The notes beneath the pieces are model-generated. The model did no database searches, had not been told where the DNA came from, and saw only the letters and a program-made list of their open reading frames with translations. This document shows, one piece after another, positions 20,933-31,412 of a DNA stretch of 64,000 nt. The stretch is from contig JAPDOI010001160.1 of assembly GCA_029168955.1 (NCBI GenBank), positions 1 through 64,000 on the forward strand. Reading direction: 5' to 3'. A program made the translations under genes and the position numbers. Position 1 is the stretch's first letter. Every line of letters starts with the position of its first letter. The DNA comes from Aplectana chamaeleonis (lineage: Eukaryota; Nematoda; Chromadorea; Rhabditida; Cosmocercidae).

Positions 20933-21032
20933 CTCATCCTCAAAAGCATAAAGAATTTCGAGCATAGTGGCGTCTTGAAGGTTTTTCGTAGCAGCGAAAC
21001 ATATCTTAAAGTGAAACGCGTTTTGTTGAAAA
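20933..21032 (-). CDS. Upstream exon, 5' boundary uncertain
   Basis: In the frame ending at donor GTTTGC (20932) the peptide ends FKICFAATKNLQDATMLEIL then YAFEDE, phase 0 with the next exon. Possible acceptors are AAATCCAG (exon start 21032), CACTTTAAG (start 21004) or one near 21110, because the frame stays open upstream through a basic stretch (IYPKKKLKRSARSARLHLGE). A separate open frame starting with ATG at 21209 (MSGFIDARSPHKLVHTVS) overlaps in another phase and might be the first exon, but I cannot join it with a good donor. Confidence 0.45.
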
Positions 21033-21356
21033 CTGGATTTTACAAGAACTTCTCCCAAGTGAAGTCGGGCAGATCGTGCCGACCGTTTTAATTTCTTCTT
21101 GGGGTAAATTCTGCGCTGGCGTCAAGAGGAAATCAAAACGATCAGAGCGAACCGTGCTAACTGTATGAACCAATTTATGAGGGCTCCGTGCATCGATAAA
21201 ACCCGACATTCTGTGATGGGCAGTAGCCGTTGTTGCAGTTGGCTTTATTTGGCAGCGTCACATTTTTCGTCAGTACTAGAGACTTGCTGTAGTTAATTGT
21301 GCCAAATGGCAGCATCGGATACCAAGATCAACACAAACCAAATAATATTGGCCTAA

Positions 21357-21820
21357 AGGCACAGTCGAACCTCCGAAGTGGTTTTCTGTTTTTCTACCTA
21401 TCTTGAAAACGGTCTCACGCTGAATCCAATGGTGTCTCTGGAATCGTACAAGATCCTCTGGGAACAGAGCTATGGCCCCTCGAAAATTGAGCTGGTGGAC
21501 GTGTTGTCCGAGGCTTGTAACTTTCGTCATTTGCCACCGATGTATGTGAGCCAACCTGAATAAAGAGAGAGGGTGAGAATGAAGGGAAGGACGGGGCCAC
21601 TGATCGGAAACCATCGCTCATCTCGCCACTGTCGAGCTCGAAATATCGTAAAACGGGCGTGCCAAAGTGGCTTCCTGATGTGGGCGCCCCAGAGTGGCTT
21701 CCTCCTATACCTCGCCAATTCGGAGGAATAAAGGGCTCACTGGCAGGTGTTATATGGGGTGGGTCTACTTCACAATTATGTGGAAATCTCAGATTTCGTC
21801 CCTGAGTTTGAGCTGTGCCT
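21357..21820. mobile_element. TTAA element, family B (AGGCACAGTC)
   Basis: Begins AGGCACAGTCGAACCTCCGA after CTAA and ends CCTGAGTTTGAGCTGTGCCT before TCAA. About 464 bp. The interior contains the family's GATCGGAAACCATCGCTCAT. Both TTAA flanks carry one substitution. Confidence 0.75.
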
Positions 21821-22425
21821 TCAAAAAAGAAGAGAAAAGCATGAATAGTATGTGCACACCAAACTGTTTCGAAAACATCGTGCGATGTACACAAGTTAGG
21901 TCCGAAATGATAATGTATGTACAGTTCACGGCAACGGAAAAGGCGAGAGCGCGTTATCGTATTCTCACTAAACATATCGTGGCCATGGCTGGCTCGATTC
22001 CATGTTCGCCACTATTCGATGAGAAGCGGCCGAAAATTTTTACGAGGAGGTCACGAACTTTTCTGCTCCCTTCATTTTTCGCTTTATTCCTGCGTTTATC
22101 AATTGTGAAGACTCTAGGTGGTTAGGAACAGTATGCTTGATGAGAACAAGCAACCACACCATTGCCGTAGACTGCAGCTTCGTATGGTGGACTCGATGTG
22201 TTTCACAACTACCATAAACATATTTCCCTGCTTTGATACAAGCGCAAGATTGCGGGCCGTACTGGGTTTTTATTGAATTATGGCCCGATCTCCTCGTTAA
22301 TGGATGTTGAAAACGAGAGTATGATTTTACGGAGCGGTGGGGCCAAGCCAGTACTCCGTGAAAGATTTGAAGTCTGTACGAATTTTTTACTTTCCGGTCC
22401 TGTTTGCTTGTTTTTTGTTCTGCAG

Positions 22426-22449
22426 TTGATCGAAGGAGAAACGGCGAAA
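22426..22449 (+). CDS. 24-nt microexon candidate
   Basis: The acceptor TTTTTTGTTCTGCAG ends at 22425 and the donor GTAAAG begins at 22450. It encodes LIEGETAK in phase 0 and joins in frame to the exon at 22526-22591 across a 76-bp intron. The upstream exon may end at AAGCCA before GTACTC near 22354 (peptide MDVENESMILRSGGAKP). A microexon of this size is unusual; support is only splice-site quality and phase agreement. Confidence 0.4.
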
Positions 22450-22525
22450 GTAAAGAGATGCTTTTTACCCGTTTTCTAAGTTCATAGATTCTTTAAGCGC
22501 CCGTTCTTTGCAAATTTTGTTGCAG

Positions 22526-22591
22526 GTGTTAGAAGGTGACTGTAAAAATGAAGAAAAACAAATAGAACGCTCTTTCAAGCACAGTGAGTAG
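22526..22591 (+). CDS. Short terminal (or internal) exon
   Basis: The acceptor AATTTTGTTGCAG ends at 22525. The frame reads VLEGDCKNEEKQIERSFKHS then E and TAG at 22589-22591. Alternatively the donor GTGAGT at 22584 continues the gene after the peptide ending SFKH. The segment is acidic-basic and helical, with no recognisable domain. A minus-strand acceptor (TTTTTACAG ending at 22540) overlaps in antisense and gives a rival but less complete model. Confidence 0.4.
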   Translation: MLEGDCKNEEKQIERSFKHSE

Positions 22592-22772
22592 ATCACAACG
22601 AAAAGTTTAGTGAGGCTGGCAAGAAATGTTTCCCACTCTGGCCCAACGCGACCGCTGCTCGACACAACCGCCTACTGCATGGGCGGACAGTTTGAGCAGA
22701 CCTTAGCTGTACAGACCGGCGTTGCAGATTTCTGGAATCAAGAGCCATCCTAGTTGCCGCATTCGTCCTTTA

Positions 22773-23259
22773 GGGCAGTGTTCACGATAATCTTCAATTT
22801 TAAGATTATTCGCGAAATCGATTAATTGACCTCCGGGTAGAATTAAAATGACAGGGGAAACTGAGAAAAACGGACCAGAAGGGCACCAAATCCTTTAATC
22901 TCACCCCGCCACTTTACTCTCACAGGAACTGTTCGTTGTCGCGATGAATTATTTTGTGGACCCGTCCTTTGCAATTCTCCGCTTTCTGTTGCTCCGTCCC
23001 TTCTTTCGGACTCTAACTAATACTGTTGTGCACAAAATATTTTTTCCATTTTAGACTGACCCCATTTTTCACCGGTCACAACCACAGGGAACATGTTCAT
23101 CCAATCGGACAACTAGTCCAGGCAAGAGAATAATGTCACTGAAAAACGACGTTTTAATGCGTTTCTCGCCGGTTCTTCGTAATTTTTGTAACACTTGCAG
23201 GCCAACGCTTTGTTTTTTTGTGAAAAATTCGAAAATGAAAATCATCGTGAACACTGCCT
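22773..23259. mobile_element. TTAA element, family A variant
   Basis: Starts near GGGCAGTGTTCACGATAATC and ends AAATCATCGTGAACACTGCC then T. TTAA 23260-23263 is shared with the family C element to the right. Confidence 0.7.
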
Positions 23260-23263
23260 TTAA

Positions 23264-23760
23264 CGACAGCAGACATGCTCGAAAAAGTTGTTGAGATAAA
23301 TACGTTTCTGAAGTCGCATGGCTCCTAGTAGACTGCTCACGCCATTGGAAGCGTCAAAAACGAGACAAAACTACTAAATTTTAGCAATGCAATTCGAAAA
23401 ATGTCTGCAACCCCGCCCATGGGCTTCGGCAACCCCGCCCCCAAAATACAAACTCGTTCACATTGAGAGTACTATTGCGGTCACTTTGGCTGGTTTTTGA
23501 TGCTTCCAACGAGTTGAACGTTCCAGTACAGGCTGTAAAAGTATATCGTCTTCCCTATCTCAACCGTTTACTTGCTAATATTCGCTGTTTCAACCGCGCG
23601 CCGTAAAACTCGTCCACTTTCACCTGATACCAAAATAACCGTTATTACTCTAACTGCACACAGTTTTCGTCCGTTTTTTCGTCAGTTCCTACTAAAACCA
23701 GCTCCAAACCTTTGATTTATGCCATAAAATCGATACCATTTTTGAGCGTGTCTGCTGCCT
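23264..23760. mobile_element. TTAA element, family C variant
   Basis: Left end CGACAGCAGACATGCTCGAA; right end TTTGAGCGTGTCTGCTGCCT followed by TTAA 23761-23764. The interior matches other C copies (GTTGTTGAGATAA-type start, CGATACCATTTTTGAGCG end). Confidence 0.7.
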
Positions 23761-23924
23761 TTAAGCTGCAACCCAGTATATCTACTCTACACTCGAAGCA
23801 GGAGGAAGCAGCCCGGTGCTGAGGTGATGAATAAACGTTGATGGGCCCTGAGTAGTATCCATCAGCATCTCAGAATTGATAACAGTAAGACCACATTTTC
23901 TCACAAGAACGATTGTTAAGTGCG

Positions 23925-24095
23925 CTAGAACGGGGATACCGTAATCTTAGGAACAATGTTATACAGCCCCGATTCGGCTCTCGTAAACAAAATTGATAAT
24001 ACCCTACTGATAAAAGGTAGTATAAAATAGGTGGAAGGCGGTGTGTCATCTTTCACACACCGTCCTTCTTCAGGAGTCAGCAATTGAGTATCTGC
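23925..24095 (-). CDS. Possible exon
   Basis: A good acceptor (CTTTGTAGTTCAG, ending at 24096) is followed by ADTQLLTPEEGRCVKDDTPP and then a hydrophobic stretch; the frame ends at 23925. I see no partner exon, and the segment could derive from a repeat. The acidic TPEEGRC segment looks coding in composition. Weakly supported. Confidence 0.25.
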   Translation of the reverse strand, partial: ADTQLLTPEEGRCVKDDTPPSTYFILPFISRVLSILFTRAESGLYNIVPKITVSPF

Positions 24096-24231
24096 CTGAA
24101 CTACAAAGCAGGAGAACACTCAAGCTGATACCAATAAAAATCCACTGCCTGGAGTTTCGTTCTTGACCAACCGTCTCCAAACAATTTGGTCTATGGCTAA
24201 GATTACGGTAGGCCCGTTCTGGCGCACTTAA

Positions 24232-24661
24232 AGGCAGTGTTCACGGTGATTATCGCACTGGAATTCGACCCAGAAATGGGAATGTTTGGTCGTGAGGTAA
24301 CTAAAAGTGAAGAAACAGCGAAGAAAAACGTCCAGAATAAGCTAAATAACGGTTTCTGAAATTTAGGGCGTGGACGAGAATCATGGGGCTAGCTGATTTT
24401 AGCAAGCAAGCGCAAATCGCGAAATCTGCTCGAATCGAGCAGGCTGGACGCGACAGATTTGCTTGGCAAATCGCCATCGTGCGGCGCGTCCGAATGTGGG
24501 CGGAACGGGATAGGTAGGCGCACCGGGATAACTTTCAAAGCCTAATCTATTAATTTCTGGCCCATTTTTGTTGCTTTCTTCGTCCCTATCTTCCCCAGCA
24601 TCTGCCAACTTAGTGTTTCACACTGAAACTTCGAGAACTGGATTTATCGTGAACACTGCCT
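24232..24661. mobile_element. TTAA element, family A1
   Basis: TTAA (24228-24231) then AGGCAGTGTTCACGGTGATT; right end GATTTATCGTGAACACTGCC then T, then TTAA 24662-24665 shared with a family B element. A close relative is at 28507-28957. Confidence 0.85.
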
Positions 24662-24665
24662 TTAA

Positions 24666-26574
24666 GGGCACAGCCCAAGCTCAGGGACGAAATCTGAGAT
24701 TTCCACATAATTATGAAGAAGAACCATCCAATATAACATCTGCCAAGTACGAGCTCTCAATTCCTGCGCATAAGCGAGTTATAAGAAGCCACTCTGGGGC
24801 GCCCACCCCAAGAAGCCGCTTTGGCACGCCCGTTTTACGATTTTTCGAGCTCAACAATGGCGGAATGAGCGATGGTTACCGATCAGGGATGTGCGGCAAA
24901 CGATTTTGAGAATTTGGCAAACGGCGATAAAATCCCAAAAACGGCCGGCAAACGGCGAAAACCTCATCCCTTAGATTTACACAAAAGTTATCCACATGTG
25001 CCGCTCTATTTGTTTCTCCTTTTTTTCGAGTACCTGTGTCAACATTCTAATAATTCCATTTCAAGGAAGTAGTTTCATTTCAAGGCATCAGATGAACATA
25101 AACAAGACATGTGGGACCTCATGAAAGTCAAAAAAATCGCCGCTGCGGCCTCGCGTGGCGGCCCTGCGATAGTGCCGCTACGGCTCCGCGGCAGTACCGC
25201 TGCGGCTCCGCGGTAGTGCAGCTGCGGCCCAGCGGTAGTGCAGCTGCGGCTCCGCGGTGGTGAGGCTGCGGCTCCGCGGTGGTGCGGCTGTGGCTCCACG
25301 ATTGGTGGCTGCGCTCTGACAAAGCAGGATCGACTGCGAGTAACTTATATGAAATGAGTCATGATTCAACAGGGTAGGCTTACGAACAAAAATACACACC
25401 TGCGGTGCTTACGTCCTCTGTCTGTTTGGGACAGAGTGTATTCCCGTTATTGCGACTTAGGGGATAAGTTGTGGATAAGTTGTCCGAGGCTTGCAACTTC
25501 CGTCTTTTGCGGCCGATGTATGCGAGCTGACCTGAGTGAAGAGAAAAGTTGAGAATGAAGGGAAGAACGGGGCTATTGAACGGTAACCATAGTTCATCTC
25601 ACGATCTGGAGTTTTCCCTTGTTTACGTCGAAGGGCGGGCATTGCGCTTTTGGGTTTGCCGTGCGCTCGAAGTGGTAACTTCGGGCTCTTTTGGGGCTCT
25701 TCCTGGCACTTTTTCAAGCGTTCTTTCGACGTCAACGTTACAGTGTGCCCCTCCACTACCCATTTCATGTGAAAACTGGAACACATTTTTCATCGTGAAC
25801 ACTGCCTTTTAGTGACAGTTTTGCGCGAACTTACCGCGAGCTGAAAAAGTTCAAAAAATCTACAGAAATTTTTTTTCTGAATCAATATTTTTCCAAAAAA
25901 GACAGAATGAATAATTATTTGGGAATTTTTCATACACTTTGCGCATCTAGTGGCTCATAACGTGGCACGCGAGTGCGTAGTTCCAGCAATGTCTTGTCCC
26001 TTTCCTGAAAATCGTCAAATAAAACGCTCGCGCTTAGCTGCAGTTTACGGCGAACTTACCGCAAGTGATCTCGCGTTTTTGAACTTATTTACTAACACCC
26101 CAGATGAGTCAAAACCCCGGATGACGGTTGAGCAAACAACGGATATTCGGATTACCCCTAGTGCCCACATGGCTGCGATTATAGTCGGCGTCTCCTTTCA
26201 ATGTTTTGGCGATTTTGCCGGAAAATAACAAAAACTTCGGAAAACGACAAACGGCAAAAAAGTCCCAAATATGGCTAGCAAACGACAAACGGCGATTGCC
26301 GCACATCCCTGTTTCCGATCAATAGCCCCGTTCTTCCCTTCAATCTCAGCCTCTCTCTTTACTCAGGTCAGCTCGCGTACATAGGCTGCAATTGGCGGAA
26401 GTTATAAGCCTTGGACAACTCCTCCACCATGCCTCCAAAGCTCAATTTTTGAGGGCCATAACTCCGTTTGCAGGGGTTTTTTTACAATTCCAGAGACATC
26501 ACTGGAATGAGCGTGGGACCGGCTCCAAGACTGGCAGAGAAACTGAAAAACGATTCTGAGTTTGGACTGTGCCT
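24666..26574. mobile_element. TTAA element, family B, split by a hAT-like element
   Basis: Left end GGGCACAGCCCAAGCTCAGG; right end ATTCTGAGTTTGGACTGTGC then CT, followed by TCAA. Removing the inserted element (24884-26311) and one copy of its 8-bp target leaves about 473 bp, the normal length of this family. Confidence 0.8.
24884..26311. mobile_element. hAT-like non-autonomous element 1, 1428 bp
   Basis: Ends are CAGGGATGTGCGGCAAACGA and, inverted, CGATTGCCGCACATCCCTG. It is flanked by near-identical 8-bp targets, TTACCGAT (24876-24883) and TTTCCGAT (26312-26319). Subterminal regions repeat CGGCAAACGG. The interior carries a GC-rich GCTGCGGCTCCGCGG tandem (25140-25320) and a family A2 fragment (about 25460-25810). 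No transposase. Terminal CAGGG and an 8-bp duplication are hallmarks of the hAT superfamily. Confidence 0.85.
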
Positions 26575-26772
26575 TCAACTATAGTTCTTGCCACTTTCGC
26601 GACGGCTGGATACTAACTGACCAACCACCGCAGTCGAACGCCATCTGGCTGTGTACGATCTCGTGTGAGCCTAAGACCGCGTCCATTGGTCAAAACCTCA
26701 TTCAGCTACAAGGAGATTGAGTTTCCTCATGAGCACGATCACAGCATGATTTTGACAAAACATAGCGAATAA

Positions 26773-27050
26773 TATACTCTGTTTATCTTGAATTGCACAA
26801 AACACGGTCCGCCAGTAGTCCTCTAATTGGCCCGCTAGTACCGTAGTGTGCGTTCACGACGCGTTCTCGGCAGACCCGGGTGTGCACCCGGTGTGCAGAG
26901 CAATCGATTCGTCAATGCCGTCCCCCGGCCCCCCACCCTGCCACCCGGGTCTGCCGAAAAGGCGTCGTGGACGTACACCGCGGTACTAGCGGGCCAATTA
27001 GAGGACTATTGGCGGACCGTGTTTTGTGCAATTCAAGATAAACAGAGTAT
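26773..27050. mobile_element. MITE with about 115-bp nearly perfect TIRs
   Basis: Total 278 bp. The two ends match almost base for base over about 70 bp (TACTCTGTTTATCTTGAATT, then GCACAAAACACGGTCCGCCA) and continue with few differences to about 115 bp, leaving a short C-rich loop. TA duplication on both sides. The low divergence implies a recent insertion. Its right end is 40 bp from the donor site of the exon at 27090. Confidence 0.85.
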
Positions 27051-27089
27051 ATCTACAAACAAGGATGACTTCGAAAGGCGTTGGCTTAC

Positions 27090-27283
27090 GGTTTCCAGTA
27101 CGCAAGGAGTGGCGTTAACCATTTCATTGCGAAATATGTAATGGATTGTGTTTTTCATTGTATTGTCGTATGGTGTCCAGTCAGTTCCGTTCATCCACAG
27201 CGAGTTCCCGAGCATTATACCCTCAACGACCACTAACGATAGGATGATGGGGATGATGAGATGTATCATCGCTTGAGCAACAC
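27090..27283 (-). CDS. Membrane-segment exon, protein unrecognised
   Basis: The acceptor ACTCCATTTTAG ends at 27284 and the donor GTAAGC begins at 27089. The 194-nt exon starts in phase 1 (two bases finish a codon) and ends in phase 0. It reads VAQAMIHLIIPIILSLVVVE then GIMLGNSLWMNGTDWTPYDN, continuing to NEMVNATPCVLET. A 20-residue hydrophobic segment is followed by a polar, probably extracellular stretch with N-x-T sites (NGT, NAT) and one Cys. This is consistent with a signal anchor or a transmembrane helix plus ectodomain. Other minus-strand candidates at about 29080-29255 and 31190-31410 may be upstream exons, but their phases are not settled. No family recognised. Confidence 0.6.
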
Positions 27284-27530
27284 CTAAAATGGAGTACGTG
27301 AGAAAATTTACCATGAAGGCTCAAGCCACCGAATAAGAGAAGGAACGAGCACGTCACCGAATAAGAGACGGAACGAGACAAGGACGTGAAAATGCCATAT
27401 TGCTAACTCAATTCGATCAGGGGCCGGATCGATCAATGATACAACTGCGGTGTTAGGTTACATTTTACCCCTAACTCTCTGTACTCCTCAATGGTCCATG
27501 ACACTCTCTCGCCACTACGGCCACCCTTAA

Positions 27531-28014
27531 GGGCACAGTACACCCTCAGATATGAATTTTGAGATTTTCATGTAATTGTGTAGAAGACCCCTCCTGTATA
27601 ACACGTGCCAAATGCCAGATCTCATTTCCCCCAAATAGGTGAGATATAAGCGACCACCACAGGCCCGACCTCCTTCGCTCACCACCACAGGCCCGACCCC
27701 CTAACAGATTTTCGAACTCGATAGCGGCTCGATGGATGGATGATTTTCCACAAGTCGTCGTTCTTCATTCCATCACCGGACTGTCTCCTCATCCTGGCTT
27801 TCTCTCACGCAACGATTGCGAATTAAGAGAAATACAGGCCTGAGACAACTCGTCCACCAATTTTTCATCCTCAAAATCTAGGCATCTTTGAAGAGCCATC
27901 ACTCTGTTTAAAGGGGGTCTTGGACGATTTCAGAGAAACCATTGTAATTAGCGTGTGACTCTCTCCAAGATAAGTATAAAATCTGAAAAATAATTTTTTG
28001 GGTGTCCTGTGCCT
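27531..28014. mobile_element. TTAA element, family B (chain of three, first)
   Basis: TTAA (27527-27530) then GGGCACAGTACACCCTCAGA; right end TTTTTTGGGTGTCCTGTGCC then T. TTAA 28015-28018 is shared with the family C element. 484 bp. Confidence 0.8.
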
Positions 28015-28018
28015 TTAA

Positions 28019-28502
28019 AGGCAGCATACACGCTCGCAAAAGTTGTTGAGATAACTACATTAGTGGGGTCGCACGGGCCCTAGAACAGCCCTCACGAAGT
28101 TGGAACAGTTGAAAACGAAATAAAATGGCCGTATTTCAGCCGTATTGAGTCACACAATCATCATTTCTCCGCCTATCAATACGGGCTCCGCCTTTCAATA
28201 CAAATGTCCAATGCTCGATTACGGTCATTTTGGCTCATTTTTACGCTTCTAACCCCGTGAACGTTCTAGAAAGGGCCGTACGAGTTCATTAGCGTAGTTA
28301 TCCCAACAAATTTGTCGCTAGCTCCGCTATTTCAGCTAATGCGGTACAACTCGTCCACTTCTTCGCCAATATAGAACGAACCATTACATCTTCATTTCAG
28401 TTGATTTTTTTCCGGTTTTTTCGTTATCTGTGAATATTAACAGCTTCCGACCTTCGATCCATCCCATAAAATTGATATCATTTTTGAGCGTGTATGCTGC
28501 CT
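28019..28502. mobile_element. TTAA element, family C (chain of three, second)
   Basis: Starts AGGCAGCATACACGCTCGCA and ends TTTGAGCGTGTATGCTGCCT. TTAA 28503-28506 is shared with the A1 element. 484 bp, non-coding. Confidence 0.85.
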
Positions 28503-28506
28503 TTAA

Positions 28507-28957
28507 AGGCAGTGTTCACGATGAATATCGCTCTCGAGTTCGACCCAAAAATGGTATTGTTTGGTCGTGAGGTAACTAACAATGAAGAAACAGGGAAGAA
28601 AAACGTCCAGAATCAGTCAAAATAACGGTTTTTAAATTCAGGGCGTGGACGAGAATCATGGGCTCTGTTGATTTCGGCAAGCGCGCTTTAATCGCGAAAT
28701 CTGCGCGAATCGATAATGCTAACTGCGGCAGAGTTGCTTGGCAGTTTGCCATCGAAACGTGCGCGGCACCACAAGCTCGTCCGATCGGGGGGGGGGCGGA
28801 CCGGGATAGATAGGCTCACCGGGATAGCTTTCAAGGCCGTTTGTATTTATTTCTGGCCAGTTTTCGTTGCTTTCTTCGACCCTATCCTCTACAGCACCTG
28901 CCAACTTAGTGTTTCACACCGAGACCTCGAGAACAAGATTTATCGTGAACACTGCCT
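28507..28957. mobile_element. TTAA element, family A1 (chain of three, third)
   Basis: Starts AGGCAGTGTTCACGATGAAT and ends GATTTATCGTGAACACTGCC then T; TTAA 28958-28961. A 9-base G run at about 28788 lies inside. Confidence 0.85.
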
Positions 28958-29079
28958 TTAAACCATGGTTTTACCGTTGATGAATTCGGCCCCAGTTGAA
29001 GCATAATAATAGCACAGGTCATACCAACGGGAGGAAATAATTAGGGAAAAATGTGAATTTCAGGAACATCTGTGAGTAG

Positions 29080-29255
29080 TTGACATTAATGTCGTCCCAG
29101 TTCGTTCTAGCCAATCTCGTTAGTAAGCTGTATTTAGATTCTTGGTTAATTGTGTTCTTTTCGGAACAGTCCTTAACGGGAACGCCAGCGAGTTCAGGCT
29201 TTGGTTGCCACCAGTTCCTTGTGATCCTTCGATCCGATATGTTGGATACTGTTCC
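29080..29255 (-). CDS. Possible exon
   Basis: The minus frame reads GTVSNISDRRITRNWWQPKP, then ELAGVPVKDCSEKNTINQES and ends around TNWDDINVNYSQMF. The acceptor CACCCTGCAAAG fits a start near 29255. Codon choice (GAC, AAC, TTC, AAG) is nematode-like, and the peptide looks like an extracellular Trp/Asn-rich segment. The donor is unclear (GTTCCT near 29082 or an earlier GT). The plus strand also has a TTTGCAG acceptor here, so strand is not certain. Confidence 0.35.
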
Positions 29256-29675
29256 CTTTGCAGGGTGAACGGGCGCACTGGAGCACCACATTTCTATGAA
29301 TTTTTCTCAGAACAGTTACACTTTCCCTAGAAATTCTTCCCTGTAGACCGTGGCGCACAGTATGTGTCAGTATTGCGTTTGCGTCGATGAAAACTAAATG
29401 GGATTCAGAAAGAGAGATTTACTACTAGTACTACATTTACTGAGACGTTGATTCGAGGGGTTTGGTCCCGTTCCTCTATATATGTCATATCGGATGCCAA
29501 CTTCTGTGCGGTTCAAAAGAAAAATTTCTGAGCCCCCCTGACGCTTTCTACTGGCTCATTCTTCGCCGCAACAGCCATAGCGTGTTTATAAAGCAGCTTA
29601 TGTTTTCGAAGCCAGAGTGGACAGTACCTTACCGTAGGCTAATCTTCGATCGGGCTAGGGACAGATATTTAGTCA
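29256..29675. other. No gene recognised
   Basis: Between the exon candidate and a TTAA element end I see no clear splice-flanked coding segment. Confidence 0.4.
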
Positions 29676-29679
29676 TTAA

Positions 29680-29802
29680 AGGCAGTGTTCACGATAAAAA
29701 CCCCTTACTTTAGTTTTCGATGTTTCTGATTAGCTAAGTCTACTAAGTAGGGGTCAATAGGGGAAAGTCCCCATAGAACACTAAAATACCGGGAAAAAGC
29801 CG
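29680..29802. mobile_element. Relic of a TTAA family A element
   Basis: TTAA (29676-29679) followed by AGGCAGTGTTCACGATAAAA. The matching right end is absent; unrelated sequence runs into the next element at 29807. Probably truncated. Confidence 0.5.
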
Positions 29803-29806
29803 TTAA

Positions 29807-30292
29807 AGGCAGCGTTCACGATAAAAATTGTGTTCCAGTTTCCATCAGGAATGGGTAGTGGATGGGCACACTGTAACGTTAGCGTCGAAAGAACGCATAT
29901 AACGAGCCAGTAAAAGCTCCAAAGGAGCCCGAAGTTGTCACTTCGAGCGCAAGGCAAACCCCAAAAGCGCAACACACACCCACCGACGTGAACAAATGAA
30001 TTCTCGAGGCCGTGAGATGGGCTAATGATTTCCAATCATTAGCCCCGTTCTTCCCTTCATTTTCAACTTCTCCCTTTACTCAGGTCAGCTCGCATACATC
30101 GGCTGCAAAAGACGGAAGTTAGAAGCCTCGGACAACTCGTCCACCACGTTTCCTTAGCTCAATTTTTGAGGGACCATAACTGCGTTCCCGGAAGGTCTTG
30201 TACGATTTCAGAGACATCATTGGAATCAGCATGGGGCCGTTTTTAAGATAGATGGGAAGACAGAAAAACGATTTTCATCGTGAACACTGCCT
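29807..30292. mobile_element. TTAA element, family A2
   Basis: TTAA (29803-29806) then AGGCAGCGTTCACGATAAAA; right end GATTTTCATCGTGAACACTG then CCT, TTAA 30293-30296. It is inverted relative to the copies at 12008-12850. Confidence 0.8.
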
Positions 30293-30296
30293 TTAA

Positions 30297-31189
30297 ATAA
30301 ATCCCTGCAAATCCTGCTTGTGCCTGTTTGCGTGTTTCAGACAATGCACCCAACGCATCGGATTTGGCGTAAGTGAAATGGTTTCGCTCTTCAAAATCCT
30401 TAGGAAGTGGCTTCACTTTCTGTTTCCTTTACTGAAAGTTCTTTTAAAATAAGAGGGGCTATTGTCCATGCTGGGATGTAAGAACCTTTCGCGATAAAAA
30501 ACATTCAATTTTTGGTGTCTGTTCCTACTGTAAAACGGACGCCGACAACTAATGTAGGACGTGGGCGGGGTGGCCCGATGGGTTGACTGACCCACGAGAG
30601 TTTCACCAACGCACTTCCGTTCTCACCTTTCTTAGAGGGACACAAAGCTTACGTTTGCTGTAGTACGATCTGTACAAAAAAAAACCACGAGAAAAGCCCC
30701 ATCTGAAGTTAGAATAGCAATCTAAAATCGGTCTATTTTACTGCTGATGCACGACTCTAGTAATGTTTTGTAGTATCAGGAGTCATAAACTGGCTCAAAC
30801 CTGATAAATGACTACTGGTCGTCCTTTCTCGAGCTGCATTACTCACATTTAGTGTACAGTAATAGTTGTTTGTGAATAAAAAAATTTTTCTGTATATTCT
30901 TGAATTACCTTATCAGTTGCCAAGCACGTCCCAGGATTTCGACCTGGCACAGCAATTTTCACTTTCTATGGGCGGCGCTGTACGTCTATGCACGAATCGA
31001 TTTGGCATATTTGTGCCTTAGAGGCACCGTACGCGCTGAAAACCACACCGTTTTTCGGTTTGAATGATTTTCTAGGTCCACCAAAGAACGTAGGGAGAGT
31101 TTCTTCACATTTTTCATCGTGAACACTGCCTTTAAGATTCAATTGAGGACGCTGAAATTGCGAATAAAGCGCCGTCGCTCGCATTCTGA
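30297..31189. other. No gene; truncated family A end
   Basis: AT-rich sequence. The end of a family A element (CATCGTGAACACTGCCT then TTAA) occurs at about 31110-31135 without a clear left end. No supported exon. Confidence 0.4.
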
Positions 31190-31299
31190 TCAAAACTCAC
31201 TAGCGGTTTTGTTCGCCTCAGTCAGAAGAGCACTAGGGTGAAAAGAGGAATGAGGAGAACAGTCGTTTTCTGACTGAAGCTTGTAACTAGTATTAATTG

Positions 31300-31412
31300 T
31301 CACAGGGATCGCGCTCTGATCTTCCCTCATTCTGGCTCGATGGACATACAAGAGAACTATGAGCCGCAGCAGCTTATTCATAATGCCCAGGCTCTTCTTC
31401 AGCATGTCTCGA
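31300..31412 (-). CDS. Possible exon
   Basis: The minus frame reads MLKKSLGIMNKLLRLIVLLY then VHRARMREDQSAIP. A GAG acceptor within TTTTCTCTATCGAG lies just upstream of the ATG and a GTGACA donor follows SAIP (phase 0). Basic, then hydrophobic, then basic: either a signal anchor or a membrane-proximal loop. It would join in phase to the candidate at 29255. Weak evidence overall. Confidence 0.35.

Noticed and set aside
21006..21209. First exon starting MSGFIDARSPHKLVHTVS
   Set aside because: A plausible ATG context, but no donor gives an in-phase join to the exon at 20933; mentioned there only as a possibility.
22467..22539. Minus-strand terminal exon after a TTTTTACAG acceptor
   Set aside because: Overlaps the plus-strand exon pair, which has two consistent junctions; the minus model has one acceptor and no partner.
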